From the NCBI RefSeq assembly GCF_042648145.1, contig NZ_JBHRWV010000008.1:1-64000 (forward strand): 64,000 bases of DNA, given 5' to 3'. This document shows positions 1 to 7,676 of this stretch, in pieces. Under the pieces are notes generated by a model. It was not told the DNA's origin. It saw nothing but the letters and a program-made list of their open reading frames with translations, and searched no databases. The stretch comes from Salinicoccus sesuvii. GTDB lineage: Bacteria; Bacillota; Bacilli; Staphylococcales; Salinicoccaceae. How positions within the stretch are numbered: the first letter of the stretch is position 1; the number at the start of each line of letters is the position of its first letter. A program made the translations under genes and the position numbers.

Positions 1-1
1 T

Positions 2-28
2 GTCGAATTGCGCAAGATTGCCGCATAA
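2..28 (+). CDS. C-terminal tail of a gene entering from the left (partial)
   Basis: An open frame from the left edge encodes VELRKIAA and stops with TAA at 26-28. The stop lies five bases before a perfect hairpin at 33-60, which fits the end of a plus-strand gene. Nine codons are too few to name a family. The other two plus frames stay open slightly longer but would end inside the hairpin stem, so they are less natural. The gene identity is unknown. Confidence 0.4.
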   Translation, partial: VELRKIAA

Positions 29-32
29 AAAG

Positions 33-60
33 CTGAGATTCTAATCAATTAGAATCTCAG
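33..60 (+). terminator. Hairpin terminator
   Basis: A perfect 13-bp inverted repeat (CTGAGATTCTAAT and its complement) with a 2-base loop directly follows the stop at 26-28. An A/T-rich stretch follows on the plus side. The symmetry would let it act on both strands. Bases 61-247, up to the ehuA stop, hold no gene that I can support. Confidence 0.6.
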
Positions 61-247
61 CAAAAATTATTTTATTCATCTGTAAACTTTAGTGGTCTCA
101 GGTCAGTTTTAACTTCTGCGGGCATTATTTTTATTACCGTTAGATGACTACATCAAAGGGGAAAATCGATTGCGTCAAACCGAATTCAGTTATCAGTTAA
201 TTTCTTCAATTAGTGGTTTCACTAAAGAAGTAGTGTTTTTTCCCAAT

Positions 248-1021
248 CTACACTTCTTTTCTGAAACGCTTCAGAAATTCCTGTAACCTAGGATTTTCAG
301 ATTTGTTAATGACCTCGTCAGCAGTACCGGATTCCGCTATGACACCATCGTCTAAGAACAATACACGGTCTGCAATCTCTAAAGCGAAGTCCATTTCATG
401 AGTAACAAGTACCATCGCCATCTCTTCATGCTCAGCAAGGTCTCGAATTACTTCCAGTACTTCTCCAACGAGTTCTGGGTCGAGCGCAGATGTGACTTCG
501 TCGAAAAGCATTATTCTTGGTTTCATGACGAGCGCACGCGCCATGGCGACGCGTTGCTTTTGTCCACCAGAAAGGTTAGAAGGATACATCTCATATTTAT
601 CTCCCAAACCAACACGTGTAAGCATTTGTTTAGAAAGATCGATCGCTTCTTCTTTTTTCATTTTCTTTACTTGTATAAGGGGCATGACACAGTTATCAAG
701 TATCGTTTTATGAGGGAATAGATTAAAGTGTTGGAATACCATTCCGATATCTTTCCTGACGGAACGAAGGTGTTTCTCATTAGCTGTCTTTTCTTTTCCG
801 TTCACTTTCATCTTCCAAAGATTCTCTCCAGCCACTATGATGTCCCCATCGGTTGGTTCTTCAAGTGTCATAAGAAGACGAATAATAGTAGTTTTCCCGG
901 ACCCACTCGGTCCAATGATCGCAATTTTTTCAGTCGGATGGATATCAAGATTGATACCCTTTAAAACATGGGTATCACCAAATGATTTATGGACGTCGTC
1001 ATATTGTACAATCGGCTCCAT
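248..1021 (-). CDS. ehuA: Ectoine/hydroxyectoine-type ABC transporter, ATP-binding protein EhuA
   Basis: Cytoplasmic ATPase of a polar amino acid/compatible-solute importer (257 aa). Visible motifs: Walker A GPSGSGKTT (about 37-45), Q-loop Gln97, signature LSGGQ (150-154), Walker B MLFDE (171-175) and the switch His in VLVTHE. It is the last gene of ehuB-C-D-A and shares one base with ehuD (TAATG), so the two are translationally coupled. The ATPase alone would read as a GlnQ-type protein; the Ehu call rests on the EhuB-like binding protein at the head of the operon. The substrate (ectoine, hydroxyectoine or another amino-acid osmolyte) is inferred from family. Confidence 0.85.
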   Translation of the reverse strand: MEPIVQYDDVHKSFGDTHVLKGINLDIHPTEKIAIIGPSGSGKTTIIRLLMTLEEPTDGDIIVAGENLWKMKVNGKEKTANEKHLRSVRKDIGMVFQHFNLFPHKTILDNCVMPLIQVKKMKKEEAIDLSKQMLTRVGLGDKYEMYPSNLSGGQKQRVAMARALVMKPRIMLFDEVTSALDPELVGEVLEVIRDLAEHEEMAMVLVTHEMDFALEIADRVLFLDDGVIAESGTADEVINKSENPRLQEFLKRFRKEV

Positions 1022-1722
1022 TATTCAACCGCCTCCACTTTCTTCTGCTTTTTATCAAATTGATGGTTCATTTTATTCTCAAGCCTTCTAATTAATAAAC
1101 TAGAAGGATAACTTAGCAATAGGAATAATATAGCTACAATGGTTAGCGGTTCAATATAGGACCATGTTTGAGAACCGTAACTCCTTGCGATACTCAGTAT
1201 GCCCACCACGCCGATGGTTGCTGCAAGTGGCACTTCTTTAAACAATATGATCAAGTAGTTACCAAGCATAGGAATTGTAGGCGGCAGCGCTTGCGGCAGC
1301 ACAATCTTCGTCCACTTATCGCGCATCGAAAAGTTTAGTGCTTTTGAAGCTTCCCACTGGCCTTTATCGACACTACCGATTCCTGAGCGATAGACTTCAC
1401 TAATATATGTAGAAAAGTGAACGCCGAGAGCGAGCATGGCAGCTACAAATGGTGTAAACGACACTCCGATATAAGGTACCATCGGAAACGCAAAGTATAG
1501 AAAGAAAATCTGTACGATCGGTGGCGTCGAACGGATGAATTCTCGGATCCAGTACACTACGAAGTTAAATGGTTTGAACGGTGTCGATTCAAGTATCAAC
1601 CATACGAAACCTATAATTAATGCTAGTAAATAGCTGACTACCGTAAGCCCAAGTGTAATCTTGAGCCCTTCCAAAATAAGTGGAAATGCGTCGAGGAATG
1701 TTTCCCAACTCCAGTATGTCAT
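1021..1722 (-). CDS. ehuD: Ectoine/hydroxyectoine-type ABC transporter permease EhuD
   Basis: Integral membrane permease of the HisM/GlnP family, 233 aa, with about five hydrophobic segments. The permease signature around EASKALNFSMRDKWTKIVLPQA (the EAA loop that docks on the ATPase) sits near residues 122-145. Its start shares one base with the ehuC stop (TGATG) and its stop shares one with the ehuA start. It pairs with EhuC as a heterodimeric channel. The C-terminus is basic and cytoplasmic. Confidence 0.85.
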   Translation of the reverse strand: MTYWSWETFLDAFPLILEGLKITLGLTVVSYLLALIIGFVWLILESTPFKPFNFVVYWIREFIRSTPPIVQIFFLYFAFPMVPYIGVSFTPFVAAMLALGVHFSTYISEVYRSGIGSVDKGQWEASKALNFSMRDKWTKIVLPQALPPTIPMLGNYLIILFKEVPLAATIGVVGILSIARSYGSQTWSYIEPLTIVAILFLLLSYPSSLLIRRLENKMNHQFDKKQKKVEAVE

Positions 1723-2384
1723 CAGTTAGCCACCCCTTTCCCAGAGATTTTTTCACCTTTTTTAGAAAGCCAGATGAGTGGCAGTGCAATAATGAAATAC
1801 ATGACTAGTACCATCATGTAAGCCATTGGTCCTTGAGACAGGTTTGAAGAACGATAAATGTCCCCATAATATAATATGTCTGTCAGTCCAATTAGAGAGA
1901 CCAGTGCCGTGCCTTTAAGAATCTGAATAGAGTAATTCCCAAACTCAGGTAACATCAATCTTAGAGCTTGAGGCACTACGACGTAGCGCATACGTTGGAA
2001 CCTTGAAAGGTTCAACGCAATACTTGCTTCCGTCTGGCCTTTATTGATCGAAAGAATAGAACTTCTGACCACTTCTGACATGTACGCCCCGTAGTTTAAA
2101 GCAATTGCGATGACGCCGACCCACCAATTGCTACCGAGGTTAATGTTGAATAGCATTGGTACAGCGTAATAGAGCCAAAACAGTTGTACAATCAAAGATG
2201 TACCTCTAAAAACTTCAACGTAGACAGTGGTGAAACCACGGATCAGTGGATTTTTTGCGAGCCTTAAAAGACCAGTGGCGAATGCCATTATGAACGCTAA
2301 CAATGCGGAGGCCAGAAAAATACTCACTGTCGTCCATACACCCTGCGATAGAAATTCTAGTATGTTCACCCCAGTACCAAACAT
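1722..2384 (-). CDS. ehuC: Ectoine/hydroxyectoine-type ABC transporter permease EhuC
   Basis: Second permease of the importer (220 aa), HisM family, about five membrane segments. The EAA-type loop (EASIALNLSRFQRM, about 118-131) contacts the ATPase. An AAAAGGAG-type ribosome site precedes the ATG at 2384. The gene is separated from ehuB by 66 bases containing a strong hairpin (2411-2443), while ehuC, ehuD and ehuA overlap tightly. This suggests that the permease/ATPase part is made in smaller amounts than the binding protein. Confidence 0.85.
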   Translation of the reverse strand: MFGTGVNILEFLSQGVWTTVSIFLASALLAFIMAFATGLLRLAKNPLIRGFTTVYVEVFRGTSLIVQLFWLYYAVPMLFNINLGSNWWVGVIAIALNYGAYMSEVVRSSILSINKGQTEASIALNLSRFQRMRYVVVPQALRLMLPEFGNYSIQILKGTALVSLIGLTDILYYGDIYRSSNLSQGPMAYMMVLVMYFIIALPLIWLSKKGEKISGKGVAN

Positions 2385-2403
2385 TTTTTCACTCCTTTTA
2401 TAA

Positions 2404-2443
2404 CAATAAAAGGTCCAGTGTTTCCTTAGGAATGACTGGACCT
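2404..2443 (-). terminator. Intra-operon hairpin between ehuB and ehuC
   Basis: A perfect 9-bp stem (AGGTCCAGT / ACTGGACCT), extended by an inner TTCC/GGAA pairing, is followed on the minus strand by TTTTATTG. It lies just after the ehuB stop and before the ehuC ribosome binding site. It looks like a partial terminator or an mRNA 3'-end stabiliser that lowers downstream expression, a usual arrangement after solute-binding-protein genes. Confidence 0.6.
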
Positions 2444-2450
2444 AGTAATT

Positions 2451-3335
2451 TTATTCTCCTGCACAAAGCTGCTCAGTTGTCATTTCGCCGACTTCTACGC
2501 GGTTATCCTCTGCTGTAAATCCTTCAGCATTATCCAAGACCTCATCAATTGTGCCATCTTCTTTCAATGTTTCTAATGCCTCATTATAAGCTTCACGAAG
2601 TTCTTCGTCTTCGAGATTGAAAGCTACAGCACCAAAACTTGGGATACCTTCGATATCAGGTTGTTCAAAGTCCTCCACGAGTTCGATATCGTCACTATCG
2701 AGTGATTCGTATGCCCTTCTAAGTGTTGCGTCAGTCGCTGCTGTTACATCTGCGTTTCCAGACTGAACAGCAGATAGTTGCCCAGGAATGTCTCCAACTG
2801 ACATGAACTGGCTTGAATCTACACCTTCTTCCTCAAGGAATTCAAATTGTGTCGTTCCTTCCATCAGCGCCACAGTCACATCCGGATTATCTGCGATATC
2901 AGCATAACTGTGGATATTCAGTGGGTTACCTGAAGCAACGATGAGTCCTTCGCCATATTGCATCTCAGGTTCAGCGAAAAGCGCATTGTCACATCGATCC
3001 GGTTGAATTGCCATACCAGCCGTTACAGCGTCGTACTGGCCAGCTTGTACTCCTGGAATCAACTCGCCCCAATCTGTTAAACGACCTTCGACATTATCAA
3101 TTCCCATTTCTGAGAATACTGCTTGAGAAATATCGATCGCTGCACCTTCAAGTTCGCCGCTCTCTGAGTTTTGGTAGGCATAAGGCGGTTCGTTCGCAAA
3201 TCCAACATTAATTGTTCCGTTTTCTTGAAGTTCATCCAGTTTTCCCGAACCTTCGTCGGAGTCTGAACTTCCATTACCACATGCTCCAAGCGCGAGCACA
3301 AGGCCAAGTGTCAATAATCGTGCGTAGTTCTTCAA
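2451..3335 (-). CDS. ehuB: Ectoine/hydroxyectoine ABC transporter substrate-binding lipoprotein EhuB
   Basis: Extracellular solute receptor (family 3 binding protein), 294 aa. It has a lipoprotein signal peptide with lipobox LGAC, giving lipidated Cys19. The mature part shows the bilobed family-3 pattern, and the MAIQPDRC segment (about 127-134) and the TTEQLCAGE tail resemble EhuB proteins. The start is TTG at 3333-3335, with AAGGGAGA just upstream; the spacing of 4 bases is short. It is first in the operon, behind a promoter at 3388-3415. The ligand is inferred from similarity; another cationic or zwitterionic osmolyte is possible. Confidence 0.85.
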   Translation of the reverse strand: MKNYARLLTLGLVLALGACGNGSSDSDEGSGKLDELQENGTINVGFANEPPYAYQNSESGELEGAAIDISQAVFSEMGIDNVEGRLTDWGELIPGVQAGQYDAVTAGMAIQPDRCDNALFAEPEMQYGEGLIVASGNPLNIHSYADIADNPDVTVALMEGTTQFEFLEEEGVDSSQFMSVGDIPGQLSAVQSGNADVTAATDATLRRAYESLDSDDIELVEDFEQPDIEGIPSFGAVAFNLEDEELREAYNEALETLKEDGTIDEVLDNAEGFTAEDNRVEVGEMTTEQLCAGE

Positions 3336-3387
3336 AAAATCTCCCTTTCAGTGATATATTTTGCTGATTAAGCACGTGTACGCTCTC

Positions 3388-3415
3388 AGTATACAGAACT
3401 CATTATATGTGTCAA
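3388..3415 (-). promoter_or_regulatory. Probable sigma-A promoter of the ehu operon
   Basis: On the minus strand TTGACA (3410-3415) and TATACT (3388-3393) are 16 bases apart, about 50 bases before the ehuB start. The -35 is consensus. Confidence 0.55.
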
Positions 3416-3429
3416 ATCGCCATAAAAAG

Positions 3430-3469
3430 AAATAATGCCCAATTATTGATTTTTGTGGTTGCATTATTT
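3430..3469. repeat. Inverted repeat upstream of the ehu promoter
   Basis: A perfect 9-bp inverted repeat (AAATAATGC ... GCATTATTT) spaced by 22 bases lies 15 bases upstream of the ehu -35 box. It could be a two-site operator. There is no U-run and no gene upstream that needs a terminator. Confidence 0.4.
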
Positions 3470-3530
3470 ATGTCTTTTAAGTTGAAAAATTCTATGATAA
3501 CGAGTCAAATTCACACTAAAACTATGTAAC

Positions 3531-3563
3531 AAAAAAAGCCACACCCATCATAGGTGCGGCTTT
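3531..3563 (-). terminator. Rho-independent terminator of clpB
   Basis: On the minus strand GCCGCACC pairs with GGTGTGGC (one G-U pair) and is followed by seven T. It begins four bases after the clpB stop. Confidence 0.85.
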
Positions 3564-3566
3564 ACA

Positions 3567-6155
3567 CTACATATCAAATTGAAGTTCACCATCGCGATAG
3601 TCTATCTTTACGTCAATACCCTCTGTCATGTCCGCTTCAATGAGCTTCCTTGCAAGCGGCGTTTCAATATGACGCTGGATGAAGCGTCTGAGTGGCCTGG
3701 CGCCAAACTGCGGTTCATAGGCTTCATCGGAAATCCAGTCCTTGACGGCGTCAGTTACCTCAATCGTCATGTGCTGATCTGCAAGGCGTCTGTTCAGATC
3801 GCTAATCAGTTTATCCGTGATCATTTTCATATGTGCCTTGGACAATGGACTAAAGATGACGATATCATCCATACGGTTAATGATTTCAGGTTTGAAATAC
3901 TGATGGATTTCTTTCATGACATAGCTTTTCGTATCATCAGAAATCTCTCCGTCCTGTCTGACATTATCGAGTAAGTGACTAGAACCGATATTTGATGTCA
4001 TGATGATGATTGTATTCCTAAAATCCACAGAGCGTCCTTTCGAATCGGTTAGACGCCCTTCATCGAGCAACTGAAGCAGAATATTGAATACGTCTGAGTG
4101 GGCTTTTTCCACTTCATCCAGCAAGATGACGGAATATGGTTGACGGCGAATGGCTTCTGTCAACTGGCCACCTTCCTCGTGACCAACATAACCCGGAGGC
4201 GCACCGATCAGTCTGGATACGGCATGTTTCTCCATGTACTCACTCATATCGATTCTAATCATATGCTTCTCGGAATCGAACATTGTAGCCGCAAGAGTTT
4301 TTGCAAGTTCCGTCTTACCGACACCAGTCGGACCAAGGAACAGGAAGCTACCAATTGGACGATTCGGGTCTTTTATGCCTGCGCGTGCCCGTATGACAGC
4401 ATCCGCAACGAGATCCACCGCTTCATCCTGACCAACAACACGTTCATGCATGATGTCGGAGAGTTTGAGCAATTTATCCTTTTCTGTTTCGACCAGTTTC
4501 GATACCGGTATACCGGTCCACTGACTCACGATATAGCCGATTTCATCCTCTGTTACCACTTCTCGGATGATACGGTTTTCACCAGCACTCTCTTCTTGCA
4601 GTTTTTCTTCCAGTTCATGCAATTCACGCTCAAGTTGCGGCAGTCTGCCGTGACGGAGCTCAGCGGCGCGCTCAAGCTCATAGTTGTTCTCTGCATCTTC
4701 AAGTTCCTGACGGGTGCGGTCCACTTCTTCGCGCTTGTCGTTAACTTTCTGAATCTGGCTTCTTTCTTTTTCTACACGTTGTGCGAGAGTCTGCTGTCCT
4801 TCACGTGCTTCTGACAATTCCTTTTGGAGTTCTGTCAGCCGCGCTCTTGAAACAGAGTCGTCCTCTGACTTTAGTGCTTGCTCCTCAATTTCAAGTTGCA
4901 TGACCCGGCGGTTGATCTGGTCAAGCTCAGTCGGATTTGAACCCATCTCTGTGCGAATCGTAGCACTTGCCTGATCCATGAGGTCTATCGCCTTATCCGG
5001 GAGGAAACGATCAGTGATGTAACGGTCTGATAGTTCTGCTGCGGCCACGAGGGCACGGTCCGTAATTCTGACACCATGATGTACTTCGTAACGTTCCTTC
5101 AATCCGCGTAGTATGGAAATCGTGTCTTCGACGTCAGGTTCTGGAATCTGCACTTTTTGGAAGCGGCGTTCTAACGCAGAGTCCTTTTCGATATACTCTC
5201 GGTATTCATTTAACGTCGTCGCACCGATGCAGTGGAGCTCACCCCGAGCGAGCATCGGCTTTAGCATATTGCCGGCGTCCATGGCCCCTTCCGTCTTGCC
5301 TGCACCAACGAGCATATGGATTTCATCGATGAATAGAATGATGCGGCCATCCGATTCTTTTACTTCCTTAAGCACCGCTTTGAGACGTTCTTCGAACTCG
5401 CCACGGAACTTGGCCCCTGCAACCAGTGCAGAAAGGTCAAGTTCGAAAATGGTTTTATCTAGAAGGCTGTCTGGTACATCCTTGCGGACAATGCGCTGTG
5501 CCAAGCCTTCCACAATTGCTGTCTTACCGACACCCGGCTCACCAATCAGTACAGGATTGTTCTTGCGTTTACGGCTTAGGATACGGATTGAGTTGCGGAT
5601 TTCTTCATCCCGTCCGATGACGGGATCCACGTTCCCACTGCGCACTTCTTCCACCAGATCGCGTCCATATTTTTCAAGCACTTCATATTGAACTTCCGGA
5701 TTTTGTGTTGTCACACGATTCCCTCCTCTGACTTTATTGATGATTTCTTTGATCACTTCTTCTTTATTGCCGACCGCTTCTTTCATTACAGCTTCTGTTT
5801 GTATACTTGCAAGCAGCATATGTTCGACTGAGACGTACTCATCTTCCATCTCTGCCATGATTTTCTCAGCACGGTTTACAAGCTGGGTAAAGCCGTTCGA
5901 CATATACTGGCCATATTCGACATTATCGCCTTTGACGACATTATATTTGGATAACTTATCGTCATATCTATCAAGCATCTGGTCGACATCGATATTGGCA
6001 CGTTCAAGCACGTCGCGTGCCATGCTGTCATCCACGGTTAGCAGTGCCTTCATGATCGCTTCCACCTCGATCGACTGGAGCTTCATATCCACTGATAGCG
6101 ACTGTGCGCGTTCGATGATGGACTGGACGGTATAGGTCATCTTGTTAATATCCAT
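3567..6155 (-). CDS. clpB: ATP-dependent disaggregase ClpB
   Basis: Hsp100 unfoldase that rescues aggregated protein with DnaK. At 862 aa it is full length. Domains in order: N-terminal Clp repeat domain (about 1-145), AAA1 with Walker A GEPGVGKTA (about 200) and Walker B DEIH, a long charged middle coiled coil (about 405-530, typical of ClpB and absent from ClpC), AAA2 with Walker A GPTGVGKT (about 600), and the C-terminal small domain. No ClpP-binding loop of the ClpC/ClpX kind was noticed. An AGAGGTGAGG ribosome site precedes the ATG. Regulation: a CtsR operator lies in the promoter region (6217-6233); no CIRCE element was seen. Confidence 0.97.
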   Translation of the reverse strand: MDINKMTYTVQSIIERAQSLSVDMKLQSIEVEAIMKALLTVDDSMARDVLERANIDVDQMLDRYDDKLSKYNVVKGDNVEYGQYMSNGFTQLVNRAEKIMAEMEDEYVSVEHMLLASIQTEAVMKEAVGNKEEVIKEIINKVRGGNRVTTQNPEVQYEVLEKYGRDLVEEVRSGNVDPVIGRDEEIRNSIRILSRKRKNNPVLIGEPGVGKTAIVEGLAQRIVRKDVPDSLLDKTIFELDLSALVAGAKFRGEFEERLKAVLKEVKESDGRIILFIDEIHMLVGAGKTEGAMDAGNMLKPMLARGELHCIGATTLNEYREYIEKDSALERRFQKVQIPEPDVEDTISILRGLKERYEVHHGVRITDRALVAAAELSDRYITDRFLPDKAIDLMDQASATIRTEMGSNPTELDQINRRVMQLEIEEQALKSEDDSVSRARLTELQKELSEAREGQQTLAQRVEKERSQIQKVNDKREEVDRTRQELEDAENNYELERAAELRHGRLPQLERELHELEEKLQEESAGENRIIREVVTEDEIGYIVSQWTGIPVSKLVETEKDKLLKLSDIMHERVVGQDEAVDLVADAVIRARAGIKDPNRPIGSFLFLGPTGVGKTELAKTLAATMFDSEKHMIRIDMSEYMEKHAVSRLIGAPPGYVGHEEGGQLTEAIRRQPYSVILLDEVEKAHSDVFNILLQLLDEGRLTDSKGRSVDFRNTIIIMTSNIGSSHLLDNVRQDGEISDDTKSYVMKEIHQYFKPEIINRMDDIVIFSPLSKAHMKMITDKLISDLNRRLADQHMTIEVTDAVKDWISDEAYEPQFGARPLRRFIQRHIETPLARKLIEADMTEGIDVKIDYRDGELQFDM

Positions 6156-6216
6156 TTACCTCACCTCTTTACTGAAATAGTGTTCAATTACTTTAAAGAA
6201 AAGCATTCGTAATTTA

Positions 6217-6233
6217 TTTGACCTTTTTTGACC
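6217..6233 (-). promoter_or_regulatory. CtsR operator of clpB
   Basis: On the minus strand the tandem heptad GGTCAAA-AAA-GGTCAAA is an exact match to the CtsR box. It sits just downstream of the clpB -10 hexamer, where repressor would block initiation. It predicts heat- and protein-stress induction. Confidence 0.92.
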
Positions 6234-6242
6234 TTTAATTAT

Positions 6243-6270
6243 ATTATACACTTACCCTATTATTTTTCAA
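6243..6270 (-). promoter_or_regulatory. Sigma-A promoter of clpB
   Basis: Minus-strand TTGAAA (6265-6270) and TATAAT (6243-6248) are separated by 16 bases, immediately upstream of the CtsR box. Confidence 0.75.
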
Positions 6271-6335
6271 GTAATCAATAGCTTTTATCGGGTATTTATT
6301 TTATATTATAAGCTAAGTCTTTAGGAGGTTTGAAA

Positions 6336-7157
6336 ATGGATATCATTGAAATTATACGTTACATATTTTTGGGACTGCTGCAAGGCTTTACAGAACCTAT
6401 ACCTGTTTCATCAAGCGGACATTTGGTCATTGCCCGTGAACTTTTAGGCATAGAGGCAAGAGGGCTATCCTTTGAAATACTTTTGAACACTGCTTCACTG
6501 ATTGCGGTGCTTTATATTTATCGAAAGGATATTACAGCAATCATTGTGAATTTAAGTCGCTACTTGTTCAAAGGCGCACGTGATGCGGAAGCGAAGACAG
6601 ACTTCCGCTACACTATCTATCTCGTCATTGCGACCATTCCGGTCGGTGTGCTCGGTATTCTGCTCGGAGACATTATCGGTGACGGTGCTTCCATGCTGAC
6701 AGTTGGAGTGATGCTACTTGTAACTGGTGTTGCCCTTTGGTTCATCAAGAATAAAAGGGGTGTCAAACGAGACGGTGATTTGAATTTAAAAGATGCAATC
6801 ATCGTCGGTATTGCACAGTGTGTTGCACTCATGCCTGGTATCAGCCGAAGCGGTGCCAGCCTTGTCGGTGCGATGAGTGTCGGAATGAACCAGAAGAACG
6901 CACTGCGGTTTGTTTTCTTGCTCTATATCCCAGTATCACTCGGAACAGCACTCATCTCTATTGGGGACATAGCCAGTGATCCTGAACTCACGACACTCGC
7001 CCTCCCTTATGCCCTATCGTTCATTGCGGCCATCATCGCCACATACTTCGGTTTGAAGTGGCTACAGGGTATCATGGAACACGGCAACTTGATTATCTTC
7101 ACCTACTACTGTTTCGCACTAGGAACATTTTCCATTCTGTACTCCCTATTCACCTAG
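6336..7157 (+). CDS. uppP: Undecaprenyl-diphosphate phosphatase UppP/BacA
   Basis: Membrane phosphatase that recycles undecaprenyl pyrophosphate to the monophosphate carrier for peptidoglycan and teichoic acid synthesis; overproduction gives bacitracin resistance. 273 aa, about eight membrane helices. The family motifs are present: FTEPIPVSSSGH near the N-terminus and PGISRSGAS near residue 168, holding the catalytic Glu, Ser and Arg. An ATG at 6336 is preferred over the TTG at 6330 because TAGGAGG ends 7 bases before it. Monocistronic and divergent from clpB. Confidence 0.95.
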   Translation: MDIIEIIRYIFLGLLQGFTEPIPVSSSGHLVIARELLGIEARGLSFEILLNTASLIAVLYIYRKDITAIIVNLSRYLFKGARDAEAKTDFRYTIYLVIATIPVGVLGILLGDIIGDGASMLTVGVMLLVTGVALWFIKNKRGVKRDGDLNLKDAIIVGIAQCVALMPGISRSGASLVGAMSVGMNQKNALRFVFLLYIPVSLGTALISIGDIASDPELTTLALPYALSFIAAIIATYFGLKWLQGIMEHGNLIIFTYYCFALGTFSILYSLFT

Positions 7158-7176
7158 TATAGAAAAATAATATTAG

Positions 7177-7208
7177 ACCGGTCGACCACAGCGTCGATCG
7201 GTTTTTTT
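7177..7208 (+). terminator. Terminator of uppP
   Basis: ACCGGTCGAC pairs with GTCGATCGGT (one G-U pair) and is followed by a run of T. It lies 20 bases after the uppP stop. Confidence 0.8.
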
Positions 7209-7214
7209 ATGCAG

Positions 7215-7244
7215 AAAAAAAGTCCTCCTGAATCAGGAGGACTT
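7215..7244 (-). terminator. Terminator of sufT
   Basis: An 11-bp perfect stem (AAGTCCTCCTG / CAGGAGGACTT) with a 3-base loop is followed on the minus strand by a T run. It lies 14 bases after the sufT stop. Confidence 0.85.
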
Positions 7245-7258
7245 CACTATATGATAGC

Positions 7259-7567
7259 TTAGCTTACACCGAGTGCAATTTTAGCGTAACGGCTCATTTT
7301 ATCTTTATCCCATGGTGGATTCCAAACGATGTTAACTTCCGTCTCTTTGACTTCAGGCAGTTCGGAAAGTGCTGTCTTGACTTGGTCCACAATCTGTGGT
7401 CCCATCGGGCAGCCCATGGATGTCAGAGTCATTTCAACGCCTGCTCTGCCATCTTCGTCTAGGTGCACACCGTAGACGAGACCGAGATTGACGATATCGA
7501 TGCCAAGTTCAGGGTCGATGACGTTCTCGAGTGCGCCCATCATGCTTTCTTCCATTGCTTTATCCAT
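7259..7567 (-). CDS. sufT: SufT-type iron-sulfur cluster assembly factor (MIP18/DUF59 family)
   Basis: Small cytoplasmic protein (102 aa) of the MIP18/PaaD-like family. In staphylococci, SufT supports maturation of Fe-S proteins such as aconitase and LipA when demand is high. The family pattern is clear: DPELGIDIVNLGLVY at about 18-32, and the conserved Cys in SMGCPMGP at about 53. The ending around NPPWDKDKMS is also typical. AAGGAGTGAG precedes the ATG. It is a single gene. Other Fe-S assembly genes in this window (iscA-type, nfu) lie 43-45 kb away. Confidence 0.9.
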   Translation of the reverse strand: MDKAMEESMMGALENVIDPELGIDIVNLGLVYGVHLDEDGRAGVEMTLTSMGCPMGPQIVDQVKTALSELPEVKETEVNIVWNPPWDKDKMSRYAKIALGVS

Positions 7568-7613
7568 TTATCTCACTCCTTCCAGAGTATATACTATTAA
7601 TATATCAAAAAAA

Positions 7614-7642
7614 TTACACTATATAAACATAAATGATATGAT
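7614..7642 (+). promoter_or_regulatory. Probable promoter of the HAD-degV-CoADR operon
   Basis: TTACAC (7614-7619) and TATGAT (7637-7642) are 17 bases apart, 35 bases before the HAD start. Confidence 0.45.
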
Positions 7643-7676
7643 AGTTTTATGAATATCGACAAGGAGATTTAACGTA

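Noticed and set aside
75..128. Minus-strand 17-codon frame MPAEVKTDLRPLKFTDE before the hairpin at 33-60
   Set aside because: It looks protein-like but has an in-frame stop just upstream and no ribosome site; possibly a gene remnant, not supportable.
205..230. Terminator for ehuA in the bases before 248
   Set aside because: TTAGTG/CACTAA forms only a 6-bp stem with no T run; too weak to list.
4098..4814. 238-codon open frame on the plus strand
   Set aside because: It lies antisense to the clpB middle and AAA2 regions, has no ribosome site and no recognisable domain. It reflects the codon pattern of clpB.
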